Below are positions 42,869-52,485 of a DNA stretch of 64,000 bases, piece by piece. The DNA is from Adlercreutzia shanghongiae (GTDB lineage Bacteria; Actinomycetota; Coriobacteriia; Coriobacteriales; Eggerthellaceae). Position numbers and translations under genes: made by a program. The stretch is from the NCBI RefSeq assembly GCF_035830635.1, contig NZ_JAYMFI010000007.1, positions 124,001-188,000 on the forward strand. Reading direction: 5' to 3'. Below the pieces are notes generated by a model. The model was not told the origin of the DNA. It saw only the letters and a program-made list of their open reading frames with translations, and searched no databases. Numbering within the stretch: position 1 is the first letter of the stretch; every line of letters starts with the position of its first letter.

Positions 42869-43429
42869 CTATTCGCGCTCGTCCACGTCATTTTCAGAAT
42901 CGTTCGCATCGGGCTTCGCGTGAATCGAAGCGGCGGCCTGCTCCGACTCCTTCCGCATGGACCAGAGCATGCCCGCGAAGAAGAGAACGAAGCCGCACGT
43001 GACCCCGATATCGGCAACATTGAAGGTGGGAAAGCTGATGAAGGTAGTGTCGATGAAATCGACCACGTAGCCCAAGGTGAAGCGGTCGAGCGCGTTGCCA
43101 ATGCCGCCGGCCACCACAAGCGCGATGCCGAGCGTCTCTGCGACACTTGCCCGCTTGCCCGCCGTGAATAGGTACGCCGCGAGCGCGACGCAGACCAGAA
43201 GCGACATGACGCCCAAAGCAAACGTGGACTGGTCGAACATGCCCCAGGCCGCCCCGGTGTTGTGCGCGAGGCGGAATTGGAAGAGCCCCAAAAAGGGCCC
43301 GGCCACCACCTGGCCGATTTCGAAGGCGTTGAAATAGGCCTTAGTGGCCAGATCCAGCGCAAGCCAAACCAAGGCAACGCCGGCGAAGATGCCGGCGTTG
43401 CGCTTGCGGTTGTCCGTCACATTGTCCAC
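42869..43429 (-). CDS. lspA: lipoprotein signal peptidase LspA
   Basis: 186 residues with four membrane helices and the two catalytic Asp motifs NALDRF and FNVADIGV, plus RLAHNTGAAWGMF. It removes signal peptides of diacylated lipoproteins, of which this window encodes several (the flavoproteins and the lipoprotein at 7.5 kb). GTG at 43429 is used, just after the ileS stop; a second GTG three codons on is possible. The tail is charged and cytoplasmic. Confidence 0.93.
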   Translation of the reverse strand: MDNVTDNRKRNAGIFAGVALVWLALDLATKAYFNAFEIGQVVAGPFLGLFQFRLAHNTGAAWGMFDQSTFALGVMSLLVCVALAAYLFTAGKRASVAETLGIALVVAGGIGNALDRFTLGYVVDFIDTTFISFPTFNVADIGVTCGFVLFFAGMLWSMRKESEQAAASIHAKPDANDSENDVDERE

Positions 43430-43430
43430 G

Positions 43431-46277
43431 TTACTCGCCCTCAAAGCCGATGGCCTCAAGAGCGCCGGCGCAGCGGGCGCACACATCCGGGTGGGCCGCG
43501 TCAATGCCCAGCTCGCGGATGTTCCAGCAGCGCGGGCACTTCTCGCCCTCGGCCACCGTAACCGCAGCGGTCACCTCGTCGCCTTCGCCTTCCACGAACT
43601 GCACCTTGGCCACGATGAAGAGCTCCTCGAACACCGCCGTATCGAAGGCGGCGGCCGTGGCCACAAGCGCCGCCGGGGCCGTCACCACGATGGAGGCCTC
43701 CTGGCTCTTGCCGATGACCTTCTCGTTGCGAGCGTCTTCCAAAGCCTTGGTGACCACCTCGCGCACGGCCATCATCTCCTCGAGCGGAGCCACCTGCGCG
43801 CCGGCGTCAGACGGAAGCGCGGGCGTGAAATCGCGCAACGCGGGCCAGCCGGCCAGCTGCACCGAGGGCTCGCGGCCCTCGACGGAACGGAACGCCGGCG
43901 GATAGAACTCCCACACCTCGTCGGTCGTGAACGAGAGGATGGGAGTCATGACGCGCACGAGCACCTCGAGGATGTTCATGAGCACCGTCTGCACGGCCCG
44001 GCGGCGCGGAGAGTTTGGCGCCTCGGAGTACAGGCGGTCTTTGGTGACGTCCATGTAGACGGCCGAAATGTCGTTCACATAATCGTAGAGCGCGCGGTAA
44101 ACGCCATTGTAGCGGAAGGAATCGTAGCCCGCTTCCACGTCGGCGAGCAGCTGGGTGAGGCGCACGAGCGCCCACTGATCCAAAGGCTCGAGGTCGTCCC
44201 AGCTCTCCACGAAGTTCTCGGGCCCGAAATCGTTCAGGTTGCCCAGCAGGAAGCGGAAGGTGTTGCGGAAGCGGCGGTAGGCGTCGGAGACCTGCTTTAA
44301 GATGTTCTCCGAGATGGAGAAGTCCTGGGAGTAGTCGCAAGAGGACACCCACAGGCGCATCACGTCGGCGCCGAACTTGTCGCACATCTCCTGGGGATCG
44401 ATGCCGTTGCCGAGCGACTTCGACATCTTGCGGCCCTCTTCGTCCACCGCGAACCCGCAGTGCATGACCGACTTGTAGGGCGGCACCCCGTAGGCGCCGA
44501 TGGAGGTGAGCAGCGAGGACTGGAACCAGCCGCGGTGCTGGTCGGAGCCCTCCAGGTACACATCGGCCGGGAACGTGAGACCGTCGGCCTCGGCGCGATG
44601 GCGGCAGACGCTCGTGTGGGACACGCCGGACTCCCACCACACGTCGAGAATGTCCTTCTCGGGCACCAACTCGGTGCAGCCGCAGATCTCGCACTTGGTG
44701 TTACGGGGCAGATAATCGCTCGGCGCCTCGGTGAACCAGGCGTCGGCCCCCTTGGTGTTGAACAGCTCGATGACCGCGTCGAAGGTTTCCTCTGTGGCCA
44801 CGGTAGATCCGCACTTGGCGCACTTGAACACGGGAATCGGCACGCCCCAGCTGCGCTGGCGCGAGATGCACCAGTCGGGACGGTCGGCCACCATGGCGCC
44901 GATGCGGTTCTTGGCCCAGGCGGGAATCCAGGTCACCTCCGTATTGATGGCGCGCAGCGCATCCTCGCGCAGGGAGTTCTTGTCCATGGAGACGAACCAC
45001 TGGTCGGTGGCACGGAAGATGACCGGCTGGTGGCAGCGCCAGCAGTGCGGGTAGGAGTGGTTGATCTTCTTCTCGGCCACGAGCGTTCCCTGCTCGCGGA
45101 GCCAGTCGATGATGACCGGGTTCGCCTCGTCGGTGGAAAGGCCGGAAAACTGGCCCGCCTCATCGGTGAACACGCCGTTGTCATCCACGGGCATAAGCAG
45201 GGGGATGTCGAACTCCAGCGCCACCAGGTAGTCGTCCTGGCCGTGGCCGGGAGCGGTGTGCACGGCACCGGTGCCGGTATCCAGCGTGACATGGTCGCCG
45301 TAGATGACCGTGCCCTTGATGTCGTGGCGCACCGGCGCGGTGTAGGTGAGCCCGAAGAGCTGCTTGCCCGCAAGCGCCACCGGCTCCCCGTCGGCGCCGC
45401 GAACGAAGTCGTAGTCGTCCCAGCCGGCCACCTCGGCCACAGTCTCAACGAGCTCCTTGGCCATGATGAGGTTGTCGCCGCCCACCGTCACCATGACGTA
45501 GTCGGCGTCGGGGGCCAAAGACACCGCCGTGTTCGCCGGCAGCGTCCAAGGGGTAGTCGTCCAGATGAGCAGCCAGGCATCGCCCTCGGCCCCGCAAGCC
45601 TCGAACACGCCGGGCATGGCATCCAGCTTGAACTTCACGTAGATGGAGGGCGACACCTCGTCGCCGTACTCGATCTCCGCCTCGGCGAGCGCCGTATGGC
45701 AGTGGGTGCACCAGTGGATGGGCTTGCGGCCGCGATAGATGGAGCCCTTCAGGTACAGGTCCTTGAAGATCTCCACGTTACCGGCCTCGTAGTTGGGGAT
45801 GAACGTGAGGTAGGGATGGTCCCAATCGGCATTCACGCCAAGGCGCTTGAAGCCCTCGCGCTGGATGTCAACGTACTTCTCGGCCCACTCGCGGCAGCGC
45901 TGGCGCAGCTCGGGCTGGGAGATCTCGGCCATCTTCTCGGGCCCCAAGGTGACCTCCACCATGTGCTCGATGGGCTGGCCGTGGCAGTCCCACCCGGGGA
46001 TATAGGGGGTGAAATACCCACGCTGAGCATGGCTTTTCACCACGAAGTCCTTCAAGATCTTATTGAAGGCGTGGCCGGTATGGATGGGGCCGTTGGCGTA
46101 GGGCGGGCCGTCGTGCAGCACGAAAGGCTTTCCGTCGGCGTTCTTCTCCAGCACGCGGCGGTAGATGTCCATGTCCTGCCAGACGGCGAGCCGCTTAGGC
46201 TCGTTGGCCGGCAGGTTCCCGCGCATGGGAAAGTCGGTCTCGGGCAGGTTCATGGTGTCTTTGTAGCTGTTCGACAC
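43431..46277 (-). CDS. ileS: isoleucyl-tRNA synthetase
   Basis: 948-residue class I synthetase. PIHTGHAFNK is the HIGH motif and GRKMSKSLGN the KMSKS motif; the CP1 editing domain lies between, and a C-terminal zinc finger (CPRCWNIRE ... CARCAGALEA) identifies the bacterial IleS1 type. GTG at 46277 fits best with GAGGG 7 bases upstream; GTG at 46295 is the longest form. No T-box leader is evident in the 259 bases upstream. Confidence 0.95.
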   Translation of the reverse strand: MSNSYKDTMNLPETDFPMRGNLPANEPKRLAVWQDMDIYRRVLEKNADGKPFVLHDGPPYANGPIHTGHAFNKILKDFVVKSHAQRGYFTPYIPGWDCHGQPIEHMVEVTLGPEKMAEISQPELRQRCREWAEKYVDIQREGFKRLGVNADWDHPYLTFIPNYEAGNVEIFKDLYLKGSIYRGRKPIHWCTHCHTALAEAEIEYGDEVSPSIYVKFKLDAMPGVFEACGAEGDAWLLIWTTTPWTLPANTAVSLAPDADYVMVTVGGDNLIMAKELVETVAEVAGWDDYDFVRGADGEPVALAGKQLFGLTYTAPVRHDIKGTVIYGDHVTLDTGTGAVHTAPGHGQDDYLVALEFDIPLLMPVDDNGVFTDEAGQFSGLSTDEANPVIIDWLREQGTLVAEKKINHSYPHCWRCHQPVIFRATDQWFVSMDKNSLREDALRAINTEVTWIPAWAKNRIGAMVADRPDWCISRQRSWGVPIPVFKCAKCGSTVATEETFDAVIELFNTKGADAWFTEAPSDYLPRNTKCEICGCTELVPEKDILDVWWESGVSHTSVCRHRAEADGLTFPADVYLEGSDQHRGWFQSSLLTSIGAYGVPPYKSVMHCGFAVDEEGRKMSKSLGNGIDPQEMCDKFGADVMRLWVSSCDYSQDFSISENILKQVSDAYRRFRNTFRFLLGNLNDFGPENFVESWDDLEPLDQWALVRLTQLLADVEAGYDSFRYNGVYRALYDYVNDISAVYMDVTKDRLYSEAPNSPRRRAVQTVLMNILEVLVRVMTPILSFTTDEVWEFYPPAFRSVEGREPSVQLAGWPALRDFTPALPSDAGAQVAPLEEMMAVREVVTKALEDARNEKVIGKSQEASIVVTAPAALVATAAAFDTAVFEELFIVAKVQFVEGEGDEVTAAVTVAEGEKCPRCWNIRELGIDAAHPDVCARCAGALEAIGFEGE

Positions 46278-46536
46278 GGTTCGTCCCTCTTCCACTTCGA
46301 ATTCGTCTTATCTATCACGGCCCGCTTGGGGGCGGGCGGCTGCGAGTGCATCTAGCAAAGTATACGGTAAGAGCAGCATAGGCGGGCAATAGTTACAAGT
46401 TTTTCTCAGGAAAGGCTTCAAAGCGCTCGCCGGGCGATGAGAGGCGGTTTTACGCTAAAATGGTCGCAAAGCAACCGAGGGCGCCCGCGCTGCCGTCGCA
46501 ATTGCCGCACGCCCTCCCACCGATAAGGAGCTCTCC

Positions 46537-47409
46537 ATGGCCTTCGCCATCGTCACCGACTCGTCCTGCAACCTGCCCGAAGAGGTCATCGATCAGTTCG
46601 ATCTGCACATCCTGCCCCTCACCTTCATGGTGGACGGGGTGGAGCACCGCAGCTACCTCAAAGGGCAGAAGACCGACTTGAAGCAGTTCTACACCATGAT
46701 GCGCGAGGGGAAGGTCATCACCACGTCGCTTCCGAACCTGAAGGAGTCCCGCGAGCTTTTGGAGGGGCTGCTCGCAAGCGGGCAGGACGTGCTCTACATC
46801 GGGTTTTCCAGCGGCCTTTCCGGCACCTGCCAGGCCATCGACCTCATGCTCTCCGAGCTTGCCGGCGAGTATTCCGACCGCACTGTCATGACGGTGGACA
46901 CCCTGGCCGCCTCCCTCGGCGAGGGGCTGCTCGTGTACTACGCCGCGAAGATGCGCGAGGAGGGCGCTCCCATCGGCGAGGTGCGCGACTGGCTGGAGGC
47001 CAACAAGCTGCATCTGGCCCACTGGTTCACCGTGGACGACCTCATGTTCCTGTTCCGCGGCGGCCGCGTCTCGCGCACGAGCGCCTGGGCGGGCACGCTG
47101 CTGAACATCAAGCCGGTCATGCACGTAGATGACGAGGGCCACCTCATCCCGCTGGAGAAAGTGCGCGGGCGCAAGAAGTCGCTTAAAGCGCTGGTGGACC
47201 ACATGGAGCAGACGGCCAACGCGCCGGTGTCCGAGCAGACCGTGTTCATCACCCACGGCGACTGTGTGGAAGATGCCGAGTACGTGGCCGAGCTCGTGCG
47301 CGAGCGCTTCGGGGTCACCGACATCCTCATCAACTATGTCGACCCGGTCATCGGCGCGCATTCCGGCCCCGGCACCATGGCCCTGTTCTTCCTCGCCAGT
47401 GAGCGATAG
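46537..47409 (+). CDS. DegV-family fatty-acid-binding protein
   Basis: 290-residue DegV protein: AIVTDSSCNLPEEVIDQFD at the start, TTSLPN and YIGFSSGLSGT binding the fatty-acid carboxylate, and FLFRGGRVSRTSAW. These proteins (FakB) present fatty acids to the kinase FakA for phosphorylation. The start has AAGGAG. It overlaps dinB by 11 bases. Confidence 0.92.
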   Translation: MAFAIVTDSSCNLPEEVIDQFDLHILPLTFMVDGVEHRSYLKGQKTDLKQFYTMMREGKVITTSLPNLKESRELLEGLLASGQDVLYIGFSSGLSGTCQAIDLMLSELAGEYSDRTVMTVDTLAASLGEGLLVYYAAKMREEGAPIGEVRDWLEANKLHLAHWFTVDDLMFLFRGGRVSRTSAWAGTLLNIKPVMHVDDEGHLIPLEKVRGRKKSLKALVDHMEQTANAPVSEQTVFITHGDCVEDAEYVAELVRERFGVTDILINYVDPVIGAHSGPGTMALFFLASER

Positions 47410-48814
47410 CTCTCCCAGCCTGCCACCCTGGGAAGGGCCGGCCATTCTGCTGGTCGACCTCGACGCGTTCTTCGCCTCGGTGGAGCAGCTCGACCATCCC
47501 GCCTGGCGCGGCAAGCCGGTCATCGTCGGCGGAGACGCCGATTTCCACGGCGTTGTCTCCACGTGCTCCTATGAAGCGCGCGCTTTCGGCGTGCGCTCGG
47601 CCATGGCCTCGTCCATAGCGCGCACACTCTGCCCCGACGCCATCTGGACCCACGGGCACTTCCATCGCTACCGCGAAGTGTCGACGGCCATCATGGCCAT
47701 CCTGCACGATGAGACACCCCACGTGCAGCAGGTCTCCATCGACGAGGCCTTCATGGACGTGACCCCTACCGCCGTGAACATCGAGCACCCCGTAGCCGTG
47801 GCCCAGCGCATTCAAGAGCGCGTGGCCGCCCTCGGCGTCACCTGCTCCATCGGCGTGGGCACCTCGAAGTCAGTGGCCAAGATCGCCTCCGACCGCGACA
47901 AGCCCCACGGCCTTACCGTGGTATTCCCCGGCACCGAAGAGGCCTTTCTGGAAGAGCTGCCCGTTCGCACCTTGTCCGGCGTGGGCGCGGCGGCCGAGAA
48001 GACCCTGCACGCCCACGGCATTCGCACGCTCGGGCAGATGGGGCGCGCCGACAGGGCGCTCCTGGGAAAGGTCTTCGGCAAGAACGGCGAGATGATGCGC
48101 GATCGCGCCTTGGGACGCGACCGCTCCATCGTGGCCGAAGACGATGAGGTGAAATCGGTCTCCAACGAGATGACCTACGCCCGCGACCTTGATAATCGCA
48201 CCGACATCGAAGCGGCCCTGTCCACCATCAGCGCCAAAGTCGGCCGCCGCCTGCGCCGCAAGGGGCTCAAAGGGCGCACCGTGGCCGTGAAGGTGCGCTA
48301 CGACAACCGCACCACCCGCTCGGCCCAGTGCCAGTTGCCCGCCCCCACCAACGACGACATCGCCTTCACTCCCGTCGTGCACCGCCTGATCGGCGAGCTG
48401 TGGGCGCCGGGCATGAGAGTGCGCCTTCTAGGCGTGGCCATCAGCCACTTCGATGACCCGGCCGCCCCTGTGCAGGAGTCGCTGTTCGACCTCGCCGCGA
48501 TGGACGAGACGGAGCGCGCCGACGGTGGCTCCTCTTCCGGCGGCACTTTCTCCCGCAACGGCAGTCCCACATCCAACGGCATCTCCTCCCCCAATGCAAA
48601 CCCCTCTTCCGGCGGCACCTCCCGCGCCCAGGGCGCGCGCCCCGCGGCGAGCGCGCCCCTCATCCGCGACGAAGAAAAGCGCCGCAACCTTCTGGCTGCC
48701 ACCGACGCCTTGCAGGAGCGCTTCGGCGACGGAACCGTGCGCTTCGGCTTCGAGCTGCGCCAATCCGACAACACCACCGGCTCCTCCTCGAAAAACGTCG
48801 AAGACTATAAGTAG
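47399..48814 (+). CDS. dinB: DNA polymerase IV (Y family)
   Basis: 471 residues from the GTG at 47399, inside the end of the degV gene. Catalytic acids are in LLVDLDAFFASVEQ and QQVSIDEAFMDV; TCSIGVGTSKSVAKIASD and the little-finger domain follow. A sliding-clamp-like motif QESLF lies near residue 361. Unusually, about 100 further residues come after it: a Ser/Gly/Asn/Pro-rich linker, then a charged helical end (EEKRRNLLAATDALQERFGD). It makes error-prone translesion DNA. No LexA box was found before degV-dinB. Confidence 0.92.
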   Translation: MSDSSPSLPPWEGPAILLVDLDAFFASVEQLDHPAWRGKPVIVGGDADFHGVVSTCSYEARAFGVRSAMASSIARTLCPDAIWTHGHFHRYREVSTAIMAILHDETPHVQQVSIDEAFMDVTPTAVNIEHPVAVAQRIQERVAALGVTCSIGVGTSKSVAKIASDRDKPHGLTVVFPGTEEAFLEELPVRTLSGVGAAAEKTLHAHGIRTLGQMGRADRALLGKVFGKNGEMMRDRALGRDRSIVAEDDEVKSVSNEMTYARDLDNRTDIEAALSTISAKVGRRLRRKGLKGRTVAVKVRYDNRTTRSAQCQLPAPTNDDIAFTPVVHRLIGELWAPGMRVRLLGVAISHFDDPAAPVQESLFDLAAMDETERADGGSSSGGTFSRNGSPTSNGISSPNANPSSGGTSRAQGARPAASAPLIRDEEKRRNLLAATDALQERFGDGTVRFGFELRQSDNTTGSSSKNVEDYK

Positions 48815-48841
48815 CCCCTTCCTCCCGCAGCGCCCCGCCTT

Positions 48842-48925
48842 CCGCAGCGCCCCGCCCCTTTCCCCGCGTCCCGCAGCGCTCCGCCCCTTTCCCCGCGTCC
48901 CGCAGCGCTCCGCCCCTTCCGCCGC
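48842..48925. repeat. 29-bp tandem repeat, about 2.9 copies
   Basis: A GC-rich unit beginning CCGCAGCGC is repeated at 48842, 48871 and 48900 (exact period 29, first copy with one mismatch, third incomplete); a partial copy also starts at 48825. It fills part of the 353-base region between dinB and coaX that has no gene. Confidence 0.75.
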
Positions 48926-48999
48926 TTCCCTCTCTCCCTTCGCACCCTTTGCCTCCCCTCGAGTACTTCGCCCCCTCGCGCCCTCTCACGCACTCCGCA

Positions 49000-49091
49000 A
49001 ACCATACAAAAGTGCGGTTTAGTTCTGGCAAACCATGCAAAACTTGCCCCATCTCCTTTTCGCGGGAAGATAAATGCACTTTTGTATGGTT
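49000..49091. repeat. inverted repeat AACCATACAAAAGTGC with a third degenerate copy
   Basis: AACCATACAAAAGTGC (49000-49015) has an exact inverted copy at 49076-49091. A degenerate direct copy, AAACCATGCAAAACTTG, starts at 49030. The element lies 77 bases before coaX. It could be a regulatory site array, a hairpin or a small repeat family; the sequence alone does not decide. Confidence 0.6.
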
Positions 49092-49167
49092 CCCGACGGA
49101 TGGAGGGTCGACGCCACCCGAGAGGCCCGATAGCGTAAAATGGACGGAGCAGAAGAAAGGGTCAAGC

Positions 49168-49992
49168 ATGGCAGTGGTTTTAGCAATTGACATTCGGAAC
49201 ACGCAGACGCAGATCGGGCTCGTGCTGGACGGGGTGCTCGTTGCGCGCTGGACGGTTCCGACCGACTCCAGCGAGACGGCCGATGGCGCCATCGGCGTCG
49301 TCCTTCAGTTCTTCGAAGCCCTCGAGCGCGGACTCGTGCGCTTGGAGCCAGCTGCGCCGACACGTATCGATTTGCCCGCCGAGGCGCCGTTGTCCGACGG
49401 CGCCATCATCTCCTCGGTCATCCCGATGCTCACCGATGTCTGGGCAAGCGCCGCGCAACGGCTTTCGAAAAGCCGGCCCCTCACCGTGGGCCCCGGCCTG
49501 AAGACCGGCTTGAAGATGAGCCTTACCGACCCCACCGAGGCGGGCGCCGACCGCGTGGCGGAAATGGTAGCGGCCAAAAGCGCCTACGGTGCGCCGTGCC
49601 TCGTCGTTGACCTGGGCACCTCCACCACCTTCCAGCTCCTCGACGACAAGGGAGCCTTTCGCGGCGGCATCATCGCCCCGGGCATGGAACTCGGCGCCCA
49701 GGCCCTCGCTCGCGGTGCGGCCCAGTTGGCCGATGTGGAGCTGCGCACCCCGAAATCACTGCTCGGGCGCAACACGGCTGAGGCCATGCAGGCAGGTATC
49801 GTCATGGGAGAAGTAGCCCGCATCGACGGACTGATCGACATGATCTGGAACGATTGCGGCTACGAAGCCCCCGTCGTGCTCGTGGGCCAGCACGCCGAAT
49901 CCATCGCAGCGCTTCTGGCCCATGAGGCCACCGTCGACCAAACCCTCGCCCTACGCGGTCTCATGGAGCTCTACGCGCTCAATAAAAAGTAG
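49168..49992 (+). CDS. coaX: type III pantothenate kinase CoaX
   Basis: 274 residues of the ASKHA fold. VLAIDIRNTQTQIGL is the phosphate-1 motif (actinobacterial CoaX also has DxRNT rather than DxGNT), EAGADRVAEMVAA and VVDLGTSTTFQLLD follow. It phosphorylates pantothenate, the first step to CoA, without inhibition by CoA. AAAGG precedes the ATG at 49168. A longer in-frame version starting near 48949 would run through the repeats and has no domain support. Confidence 0.92.
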   Translation: MAVVLAIDIRNTQTQIGLVLDGVLVARWTVPTDSSETADGAIGVVLQFFEALERGLVRLEPAAPTRIDLPAEAPLSDGAIISSVIPMLTDVWASAAQRLSKSRPLTVGPGLKTGLKMSLTDPTEAGADRVAEMVAAKSAYGAPCLVVDLGTSTTFQLLDDKGAFRGGIIAPGMELGAQALARGAAQLADVELRTPKSLLGRNTAEAMQAGIVMGEVARIDGLIDMIWNDCGYEAPVVLVGQHAESIAALLAHEATVDQTLALRGLMELYALNKK

Positions 49993-50177
49993 CCGAAGGG
50001 AAGAACGACTCCTTATCGGACAATATCAGCGAGAAGCTCTGACGCGTTTCAGATTTGCCTGCCTTTGCATCAAGCGGGTCCGGCCAACACCGAACGCGAA
50101 ACAGGGGCGAGCACGAAACGCGCCGGAGCCTCGCAGCGTCGACAGGTACGTGCGTCTGGCCAGGGCGCCCGGAGCGC

Positions 50178-51197
50178 CTAGTTGAATTTGAAAATCTTCT
50201 GAGCAATGTGATAGCCGCCAAGGCCGATCTTGCCGCCCAAGTCGGTAGGCAGATTCGTGGCCAGGTTCAGCACGTTGGTGCGCACGCGGCGGTACAGCGA
50301 CGGGTTCTTCTCCTTCAGGTAGTCCCAAATTTCCTGAAGATCGCGCTCGTCCTGCTCTCCCCCGCGCATACGCAGAAACACCGAGCAGATGCACATCATC
50401 ATAGACAGGTAATTGCGCAGGTAATGACGCAGATGGCGCTGGCGGACGGCCTGCGGGTCGACATTGTTTATCATCTGGCGCGTGACGCGCAGCTGCTGAT
50501 CCATCCGGCCCATCATGACCTTCTCGTTGACCGACTGGTCCTCGCGCCCGATGAAGTACCGGTAGGCGTCCGCATTGAAATAGCGCATGGTGCGCACGTA
50601 CACGAGCGGCTCGTAGACGAAGATGTTGTCCACGTAGAAAGTGTGCTCGGGCAGCGTCAGGTGCATCTTCTTCAGCATATCGGTGCGGTAGTACACCGAG
50701 TGCATGAGCAAGTACTGGCTCGGCAGAAACGTGCCCACCTCGTCCCAGCCGAACTCGTAGCCCTCGGGCAGCACGTTGGTGTAGCCCATGACCTTCTGCA
50801 CGCCCTCGTCAACTTTCTCGTAGACGTAGTTGGCTACCACCATGTCGCACGGCACCGGAGCCTCCACTTGCGTGCGCATGTACTCCATGAGCGGGAACAT
50901 GGCCGCGGCATCGAGCCAATCGTCGGAATCGACCACCTTGAAGTAGAAGCCCTCAGCGTTGGCAAGGCCCGTGTTCACCGCGCCGCCGTGGCCCTTGTTG
51001 GGCTGATGGATGGCGCGAACGATGCCGGGGTGCTCTGCCTGCCAGCGATCGCAGATGGCGGCCGTGTCGTCTTTGGTCGACCCGTCGTCCACGAGCAGAA
51101 TCTCGATGTCCTCGCCGCAAGCGAGCAGCGTCTCCACGCAATGGTCCATGTAGGCGGCCGAGTTGTAGCAGGGCACGGCGAAGGTGATAGTCTTCAC
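50178..51197 (-). CDS. family 2 glycosyltransferase
   Basis: 339-residue GT-A glycosyltransferase: TFAVPCYNSAAYMDHCVETL at the start, ILLVDDGSTKD, GHGGAVNTGLANAEG and VDSDDWLD hold the nucleotide-sugar and metal site. The C-terminal half is alpha-helical, without clear membrane helices. It is 55 bases downstream of glf, so it may transfer galactofuranose to an envelope glycan; the donor is inference. Confidence 0.88.
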   Translation of the reverse strand: MKTITFAVPCYNSAAYMDHCVETLLACGEDIEILLVDDGSTKDDTAAICDRWQAEHPGIVRAIHQPNKGHGGAVNTGLANAEGFYFKVVDSDDWLDAAAMFPLMEYMRTQVEAPVPCDMVVANYVYEKVDEGVQKVMGYTNVLPEGYEFGWDEVGTFLPSQYLLMHSVYYRTDMLKKMHLTLPEHTFYVDNIFVYEPLVYVRTMRYFNADAYRYFIGREDQSVNEKVMMGRMDQQLRVTRQMINNVDPQAVRQRHLRHYLRNYLSMMMCICSVFLRMRGGEQDERDLQEIWDYLKEKNPSLYRRVRTNVLNLATNLPTDLGGKIGLGGYHIAQKIFKFN

Positions 51198-51252
51198 AAG
51201 CGTCTCCTCGATCGGGACTTCAAGGTCGGGGCTTTATCGGTGCTGATCGCGG

Positions 51253-52485
51253 CTACTCCGCCGCCAACCGCGCCGCGAGAATCTCCTCGGAGGCGGCCAG
51301 GGCGCCGGCGACAACCTTGTCCATGTTGAAGTAGCGGTACTCGGCCAGACGACCCAACGGGTGAAAGTTCGGCAGCGTATCGGTCAGGCGGCGGTAGCGC
51401 GCGTACAAGGCGTCGTTGTCGTCGTTGATGATGGCGTAGTAGGGAATCTGCGTTTCGGGATCCTCGTAGGCGCGGGAGTACTCGCGCATGATGGTGGTCT
51501 TGTCGCAAGCCTGCTCGGTGAGCCACTTGAACTCGGTGATGCGCGTGTAGTCCTCGGTCACGGTGTAGTTCACCGTGCCGCAGGGCAAATGATAGGTCTC
51601 GTCGAAAGTCTCGTAGACGAAGTCGAGCGAGCGATAGGGCAAGCGACCGAAGCGGCCCAAGAACAGCTCGTCCAAAGGACCGGTATAGACGATGGGACCC
51701 TCGAAGGCGGTGTCCTTGATACGGATGGCCTCAAGCGGGGCGTCTTCCTCGCGACTCGCGAACACCAGGTCGAACACGCTTTCCGCCTCGGTCTCAAGGC
51801 ACACGGTAATGCCCTCGTGGGAAAGCAGGTTCTCGAACAGGCGCGTGTAGCCATCGACCGGCATGCCCTGGAAAGCGTCCTGGAAGTAGCGGTTGTCCCG
51901 CGAAATGAACACCGGCACGCGGGCCGTCACCGAGGGGTCCACTTCCTCGGGGGTCAGGCCCCACTGCTTCTGGGTGTAGTAGAGGAACACGTTCTGATAG
52001 ACGAAGTCCGCCACCTCCACCAGCTCCGGGTCCTCCTGGGCGCGCAGCTCGTTGATAGTCACCTTCCGCTCGTCGCCGAAGGTGGCGATGAGCTTCTCGA
52101 TGAGCCGGGCGGCCTTCTCCTCGCCGAAGGCGATCTCCATGGAGTTCTTGTTGAAGGGCACGGGCATGTAGGTGCCGTACCAATCGGCGAGCACGCGATG
52201 CTGGTAGCTCGACCACTCGGTGAAGCGGGCCAGGTAGTCGTAGGCCTCCTGGTCGTTGGTGTGGAAGATGTGGGGCCCGTAGCGGTGCACGAGCACGCCG
52301 GCCTCGTCGTACTCGTCGTACATATTGCCGGCGATGTGCGGGCGCTTCTCGATGACAAGGACGCGCATGCCGCCCTTCTCGGCCAGCTGGCGGGCGCTCA
52401 CGGCGCCGGCGAAGCCGGACCCGACGACCACGGCGTCGAAGTCGGCGATATCAATGGTGTGGAAATCGGCATAACATACTGCCAT
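51253..52485 (-). CDS. glf: UDP-galactopyranose mutase
   Basis: 410-residue flavoenzyme converting UDP-galactopyranose to UDP-galactofuranose. FAD site VVVGSGFAGAVSARQLAEKG; typical RYGPHIFHTN, QWGLTPEEVDPSVTARVPV and RYFQDAFQGMPVDGYTRLFE. Together with the downstream glycosyltransferase it suggests a Galf-containing surface polymer. Confidence 0.95.
   Translation of the reverse strand: MAVCYADFHTIDIADFDAVVVGSGFAGAVSARQLAEKGGMRVLVIEKRPHIAGNMYDEYDEAGVLVHRYGPHIFHTNDQEAYDYLARFTEWSSYQHRVLADWYGTYMPVPFNKNSMEIAFGEEKAARLIEKLIATFGDERKVTINELRAQEDPELVEVADFVYQNVFLYYTQKQWGLTPEEVDPSVTARVPVFISRDNRYFQDAFQGMPVDGYTRLFENLLSHEGITVCLETEAESVFDLVFASREEDAPLEAIRIKDTAFEGPIVYTGPLDELFLGRFGRLPYRSLDFVYETFDETYHLPCGTVNYTVTEDYTRITEFKWLTEQACDKTTIMREYSRAYEDPETQIPYYAIINDDNDALYARYRRLTDTLPNFHPLGRLAEYRYFNMDKVVAGALAASEEILAARLAAE

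Noticed and set aside
46278..46536. T-box riboswitch before ileS
   Set aside because: No T-box core (AGGGTGGNACCGCG-like) and no antiterminator pair is visible in the leftward leader.
48825..48925. Possible CRISPR array
   Set aside because: The 29-bp units are contiguous without unique spacers, and no cas genes are present.
48949..49167. N-terminal extension of CoaX
   Set aside because: The in-frame extension runs through the inverted repeat and has no domain or ribosome-binding support; the ATG at 49168 gives the usual protein.
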